Source: Ettlia oleoabundans (Eukaryota; Chlorophyta; Chlorophyceae; Chlamydomonadales). From it: a stretch of DNA of 11,204 bases. Location: contig JAAMXP010000679.1 of NCBI GenBank assembly GCA_019693395.1, positions 416 to 11,619 of the forward strand, read 5' to 3'. Positions 7,459-11,204 of this stretch are shown here, piece after piece (within the stretch, counting starts at the first letter, position 1; every line of letters starts with the position of its first letter). A model generated the notes under the pieces. It was given only the letters and a program-made list of their open reading frames with translations. It was not told the origin of the DNA and made no database searches. The position numbers and the translations under genes are program-made.

Positions 7459-10400
7459 ATGGCGCAGGAGACAGAGGTGCAAGGTGCGTAGCGGTCCTCC
7501 CATGTTGTTCCGACAGTGATTTGCGCTCGCAATCGAGAAATGAGCTCCCCTTGACGGCGTAATTGGTTGCAGGATTACTGTCGGAGCTGCTTGTCTTGGG
7601 CTACGCGCCCAAGCCGCCTCCCGGGCTGGGCACCGAGCAGGCCTTTGACTGGGTGGCTGACTGCCTGCTGTGGCTGTGCCAGAGGTGCGTCATGGGCATC
7701 AATTGACATATGACTGCTGTAACCGGTTGCACGTGGGTTGGGGCCTGGCGCTCTCTCATCTAGCTGCAGCCTCTTGCCACCCGCCGCCGCCTTTCCCTGC
7801 CGCCATTCCTGTGCAGGGCAGCACCAGACCTCAATGTGGCTCGTGACTACAGCAGCGAGCAGAAGCGCGTGTCCTTCATTACCTCCCTCGGCAACCAGCT
7901 GTATGCCAAGACGCGCATACGGCTGCACCTGCGCCGCTTGTACCGCGCCGGCGGCAGCGCGGTACGGGAGCTTCGCCGCCTCGCTGCCGCTCTCTCCCAG
8001 GCTGCGGCGGCACCTCCCGCCCCTCCCAGCCTCCCAGGCCTGCCTGAACTTGACACAACGCGTGTCAAGGAGCTATCTCAGCGCATTCAAGCCAACGGCG
8101 TGCAGCTGGTGGCATCTCTGGCAGCGGTGCCGGCAGTGGCCGCAAGCGCGAAAAGCGTGCTGGCCGCCACGTCAGACGTGGATACGCTGCAAGCAGAGCT
8201 TGAAGCGGCCCTGGAAGCTGCCCGGAAGGAGGAGAAGCAGCTGGAGCAGTCGGTAGCAGCGCTGGGTCAGGAGGTGCAGGGGCTTGAAGGTGGGGCACAT
8301 AGCACATGGGATGGGGGTGGGGCAGGTTGGGGTCGGGGGAAAGGCTGCATTGCTGGTAGCTGGGTGCTTGCTCGTTTGCGGAAGCACTGAATCTTCTCCT
8401 GGCAATCAGCTGAGCTGAGTCACATACCTGAGTTGAAGGCAGGCAAGGCACATATTGTGATGACTTGTGTGTCTGCAACCCAACGGGACAAAAGTGTAAC
8501 ACCTTCTGGCTATTATTTATTTCAATATGCACAGTATTACCTGCTGCAGCGCGTGTTGAGAAGCGGCACGTTGAGCTCGACCGCCTCGAGCGCCGCCTAG
8601 ACTCCCTGCAAGTGGGTGCTGGCAGCCTGAAGAGGCCTCTAGTGGCAGCGCCTGCCAGTTTGGCGCTGCTTCTGTTTGCTTGCTGCCCTGCCCTGCCCCT
8701 GCTGCTCCCAAAACACTTGTTGGTCCAACAAGACCTACCAGCAAAGCAGCGGGTGACCCCAATCGTGCTGTGCTGCCGCTCATCAGCCAGCACCCACAAC
8801 GCATGCTGCCAGTTGTTACTTTATCCCATTTTGATGTGTTGCCCCTCAATGCAGTAGCAGCTGCCATCCAGCACCCAGCCTGACTGCACGCCTAATGGCA
8901 CCTGCTGTACTCCTACCCTGTATCGCTACCCTGGTTTGCTATCTGTAGCACCCACTACCAAACCGTGGCCTAATCTCGCAACTGTCACTGTACTGTACTG
9001 CTACCGCCATGCTGTACTGCCATTTTGGTACCGCAGACTGTGAAGCCCGCTTTCAGCGCTGAGGCTGAAGCTCTGGAGAAAGAACTGGGTGACCTGTTCC
9101 AGCAGTACCTCCATAGGTGGGTGCTGCAGTGCTTCACAGTTGGTGGCAGTTTCAGGGTGGGGGGACCTGTTCCAGCAGCTTTTCCACAGGTGGGCATCAG
9201 TGCCACGACCTTGACCAGCAGGGTAGTGAAGGTTGATTTGTGCATGCGGAGGTTTGCAGCAGCAGTTTCTTGCAGACTTGGTGGGTGCAGCAGAGGGGCA
9301 GGAGTTGGGTTCGGCAGCAGTACTACATCCCTTTGCAGACTCACTTGCTCCTTGGGTGCTGCTCCCCCCAGCCCTCTACTCTGCCCCCATCCCACCCGGC
9401 GCAGGTTCCGCAACCTTGAATGGCTGGAAGGGGCTCTGGACGCGCACTCAGCCAGCAGGCAGGCGGAGGCAGAGGAGGCGGACAGGTGCGGCCTGAACTG
9501 GGTTTTCTGGTGATAGCAGGTTGGGTGAGGTGTGTGTGGTGATGGTGGTGCATGTATGGGGTTGGGTCGGTTGGGTGGTGGTGGGGGGATGGGGTGGTGG
9601 AGGGGGGCAGGCGGGGCATGCAATGCGGCCATGCTGGTCCCTCATTTATGCTCGCGGAGCCCCTCCTTACCCACCCACCCACCGACCCAACACACACCAC
9701 TTAACCCATCAATCCGCAGGCAGCTGCGCCGCATCCAGCGCCAAGTGGCGGCCGAGGAGCTGCAGCTGCTGCAGGGGGACCAGAACGGCAGTCCCAACCT
9801 TAACGCAGTCAAAAAATCGGCTGAGCTGTTGGACAGGCTGGACAGCGAGGATAGCGAGGTGGCGCTCAACCTTGGAGGCTGGGGGGGGCCCAAGGCGCTG
9901 CCAAAGCTGGGTGCTGGTGGCGGCGGCGGGGCAGGTGGCGGTGGCACTGGATCGGGGGGCCGTAGTGGTGGCGGCGGCGGCGGTACAGCGGGGAAGGGCT
10001 CGCCTGGCAAGGTGGCGGGGGCTGCGGCCCTGGATCTCCACCTGTTGTCAGATGAGGACAGCATTGGTACCGGCAACAGCGGCAACAGCAACAACCACAA
10101 AAACAGCATGGGCGCTAGCCCTGCAGTTAAGGCGGGCCCTAGTCGGTTGAGCCAAGCAGGTGGCGGCGGTGGGTCTGACACTGCAGGCGACGCCTCCCCC
10201 GGCAGAGGGGCGGGTGCGGCGGAGGGTGGTAAGGTCACGTTTGGGGGAGCATCCCTCATCCAAGCACACCACGGCGGCGGCGGCGGTAGTACCAGCAGTA
10301 CCAGTGGTACTGCTACCGGCAGCAGCCAGCGCCCCAGCAGCGCGCGGAGGACCACAGGCAGCGCCAATGGCGTGATGCGAGGGGGGCCCAGAGGGGAGGC

Positions 10401-10494
10401 GGCGCCGGCCGGCGGCGGGGCGGCGGATGTGCTAACCTTGGACGGTGCCGCTTCGCCTGTGCGGCGCACCAACCCGGGAGATAACGACTTCTGA
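7459..10494 (+). CDS. IFT38: Intraflagellar transport protein IFT38 (CLUAP1 / FAP22), seven exons
   Basis: IFT38/CLUAP1 is a subunit of the peripheral IFT-B complex and is needed to assemble cilia and flagella. Exons: 7459-7483, 7573-7684, 7817-8289, 8550-8611, 9037-9116, 9405-9485 and 9720-10494 (1608 nt, 535 residues). All phases fit and all donors match GTGNG. What I see: an N-terminal helical domain (about 1-125) with ELLVLGYAPKPP, DWVADCLLWLCQR and AARDYSSEQKRVSF-like sequence, matching the calponin-homology-like CLUAP1 domain. A coiled coil follows, about 150-310, including LEARVEKRHVELDRLERRLD, TVKPAFSAEAEALEKEL and FRNLEWLEGALDAH, which track the human protein block by block. The end GDNDF closely matches the conserved DNDF terminus. 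Human CLUAP1 has 413 residues; the excess here is a Gly/Ser/Ala-rich insertion in the last exon. Exon 1 encodes only MAQETEVQ plus a split Gly; the ATG follows ATC and is the first in frame after the promoter. The family assignment is firm; the small exons are supported by phase and alignment to the human protein. Confidence 0.92.
9164..9197 (+). repeat. Copy of IFT38 exon 5 donor junction, inside intron 5
   Basis: GACCTGTTCCAGCAG occurs at 9091-9105 in exon 5 and again at 9164-9178 in the intron, at an offset of 73 nt. The match continues through the donor: CCATAG|GTGGG in the gene, CCACAG|GTGGG in the copy (GT at 9190-9191). About 26 of 31 positions agree. Because 73 is not a multiple of three, use of the copied donor would shift the frame. 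Confidence 0.85.
9558..9616 (+). other. G-rich tract (possible G-quadruplex) in IFT38 intron 6
   Basis: At least seven runs of three to six G lie in 59 nt on the sense strand: 9558-9561, 9565-9567, 9573-9575, 9583-9588, 9591-9594, 9602-9607 and 9613-9616, with short spacers. This meets the simple pattern for a DNA or RNA G-quadruplex. It sits between exons 6 and 7. Confidence 0.6.
9912..10420 (+). repeat. GGN-rich low-complexity coding sequence in IFT38 exon 7
   Basis: The last exon of IFT38 has blocks of GGC/GGT/GGG codons (9915-9990, 10158-10173, 10270-10288) mixed with Ser, Ala and Asn codons. The encoded stretch is Gly/Ser/Ala-rich and probably disordered. There is no clean tandem unit. 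The frame stays intact through to the conserved DNDF end. Confidence 0.85.
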
Positions 10495-11092
10495 CCTGGT
10501 CGTAATGGCGGTGTGAGCACGACCCAACTGTCCAGCAAGCGTGCACAGGTATGTCAGGCCACCCTGCTTTTGCAACCCATCACTGCCATATCAGTGCCAC
10601 TTCATTACTTTATCTGGAGCTGAAACTGGAACTGAGCTGTGCAATGTTCAATAGCTGTGTGCAACGAACTGGAATATTCACAGTGCCGTCTAGTAATGAA
10701 ACAAGTATCAAATGAAAGATTCTTTGAATATAAAACATGCAAACAATCCAATGGCAACTGATCCAAGCATGCAAGCTGTAGCAGCCACAACCTGCTCTAG
10801 AACAGTTGCCGCCGCTGCCAGCTGTCTTCCTTGCTTGCCAACAACACGGCAGCGGCGTAGTGCCTAGCCTACCGGACGACCCTGCTCCGAACCTTCATTA
10901 TGCCTAGCAGCAGCAACAGCAGCAGCTTAGTCCCTGCCTCCCGCCGCCCAAGGCGCACGGTGTCACTGCACCAAGCAGCAGCAGCAGCTGCTCGCCCGCC
11001 ACCAGTGGCTGGCTCGCCCACCACCAGCAGCTGCTCGCCCAGCACCAGCAGCAGGCTCAGCCGCCAGCAGCAGCGGGCGGCTGCCGTCCCCC
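10495..11092. other. Convergent intergenic stretch: IFT38 and right-edge gene 3' ends
   Basis: IFT38 ends on the plus strand at 10494 and the right-edge gene ends on the minus strand at 11093, so both 3' UTRs should lie here. I see no clear TGTAA or AATAAA in the expected place for either; AATATAAA lies at about 10727-10734. The part at 10590-10770 is AT-richer than the rest of the window. From about 10905 onward CAG-rich repeats begin. I see no gene. Confidence 0.5.
10985..11048. repeat. Three-copy minisatellite of about 21 bp
   Basis: Three adjoining units share a TCGCCC core and a CACCAG end: 10985-11005 (CAGCTGCTCGCCCGCCACCAG less one base of context each side), 11006-11027 and 11028-11048. 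Units 1 and 3 start CAGCTGCTCGCCC; unit 2 starts TGGCTGGCTCGCCC. It lies in the presumed 3' UTR of the right-edge minus-strand gene, within a wider CAG-rich tract (10905-11075). Confidence 0.8.
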
Positions 11093-11183
11093 TCAGTCGT
11101 CGTCCAGGAATGCGGCCGCGCCCTTCTTGCGCCGCTTGCGCTCCCTCTTGGCCGCCTCACGCAGCGCCTCAAGCTCCGCCTCA
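11093..11183 (-). CDS. Last exon of an unidentified gene (partial)
   Basis: On the minus strand a C-rich tract and TTGCAG (11190-11184) form a strong acceptor. The exon begins at 11183 with one base that completes a split codon, then reads EAELEALREAAKRER, KRRKKGAAAFLDDD and a TGA at 11095-11093. The piece is a charged helix followed by a basic cluster (KRERKRRKK), which could be a nuclear localisation signal, and an acidic end. I cannot name the protein from 29 residues. The rest lies beyond the window. Confidence 0.7.
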
Positions 11184-11204
11184 CTGCAAGGGGTGGGTGG
11201 GTGG

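Noticed and set aside
8457..8549. Box C-like GTGATGA (8457-8463) in IFT38 intron 3, as a possible C/D snoRNA
   Set aside because: No CTGA box D follows within the intron and no terminal stem is visible.
8065..8799. 244-codon minus-strand open frame
   Set aside because: It is antisense to IFT38 exons 3 and 4 and intron sequence, with no domain.
9642..10538. 298-codon minus-strand open frame, Pro/Ala/Leu-rich
   Set aside because: It is the antisense of the GGN-rich last exon of IFT38; Pro-rich runs are the reverse of Gly codons.
1..11204. Transposons, CRISPR arrays, tRNA or rRNA genes
   Set aside because: None seen: no transposase or reverse transcriptase motifs, no terminal repeats of a mobile element, no regular spacer array, and no tRNA cloverleaf recognised.

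Overview
The window looks like nuclear DNA of a flagellated green alga, most likely a chlorophyte of the Chlorophyceae. The genes are intron-rich, GC-rich and carry many CTG/CAG and GGN repeats. The conserved proteins are eukaryotic: a plant-type Ran-binding protein and an intraflagellar transport subunit. Species cannot be fixed from the sequence. I rebuilt all gene models by hand from reading frames, splice sites, intron phase and remembered family patterns; no search or alignment was run.

Layout. Positions 1-2033 hold no gene I can name; the minus strand has two uncertain coding stretches, one with a long glutamine run encoded by a CAG/CAA repeat (about 477-570). Positions 2034-3821 (minus) hold a four-exon gene for a 186-residue membrane protein of the DUF1772/anthrone oxygenase-like family. 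Positions 3822-4505 are the intergenic stretch between that gene and the next. Positions 4506-7248 (minus) hold a six-exon RanBP1 gene of 243 residues. About 210 bp separate its start from that of a seven-exon plus-strand gene for CLUAP1/IFT38 (7459-10494, 535 residues). Positions 10495-11092 are a convergent intergenic stretch. The right edge (11093-11183, minus) is the last exon of another gene.

The genes are not an operon. RanBP1 and IFT38 are head to head and probably share a promoter. RanBP1 promotes release and hydrolysis of RanGTP in nuclear transport; IFT38 belongs to the IFT-B complex that builds cilia. The Ran system also affects ciliary entry, so co-expression is a reasonable but unproven idea.

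The most unusual signal is structural. In all three complete genes, an intron carries a diverged nearby copy of one of its own exon-intron junctions, including the splice site. In the DUF1772 gene the copied donor lies exactly 153 nt downstream in an open frame, so its use would add 51 residues without a frameshift. All 14 donors fit GTGNG, and several introns hold further donor-like GTGGGTGC copies, G-rich tracts or simple repeats.
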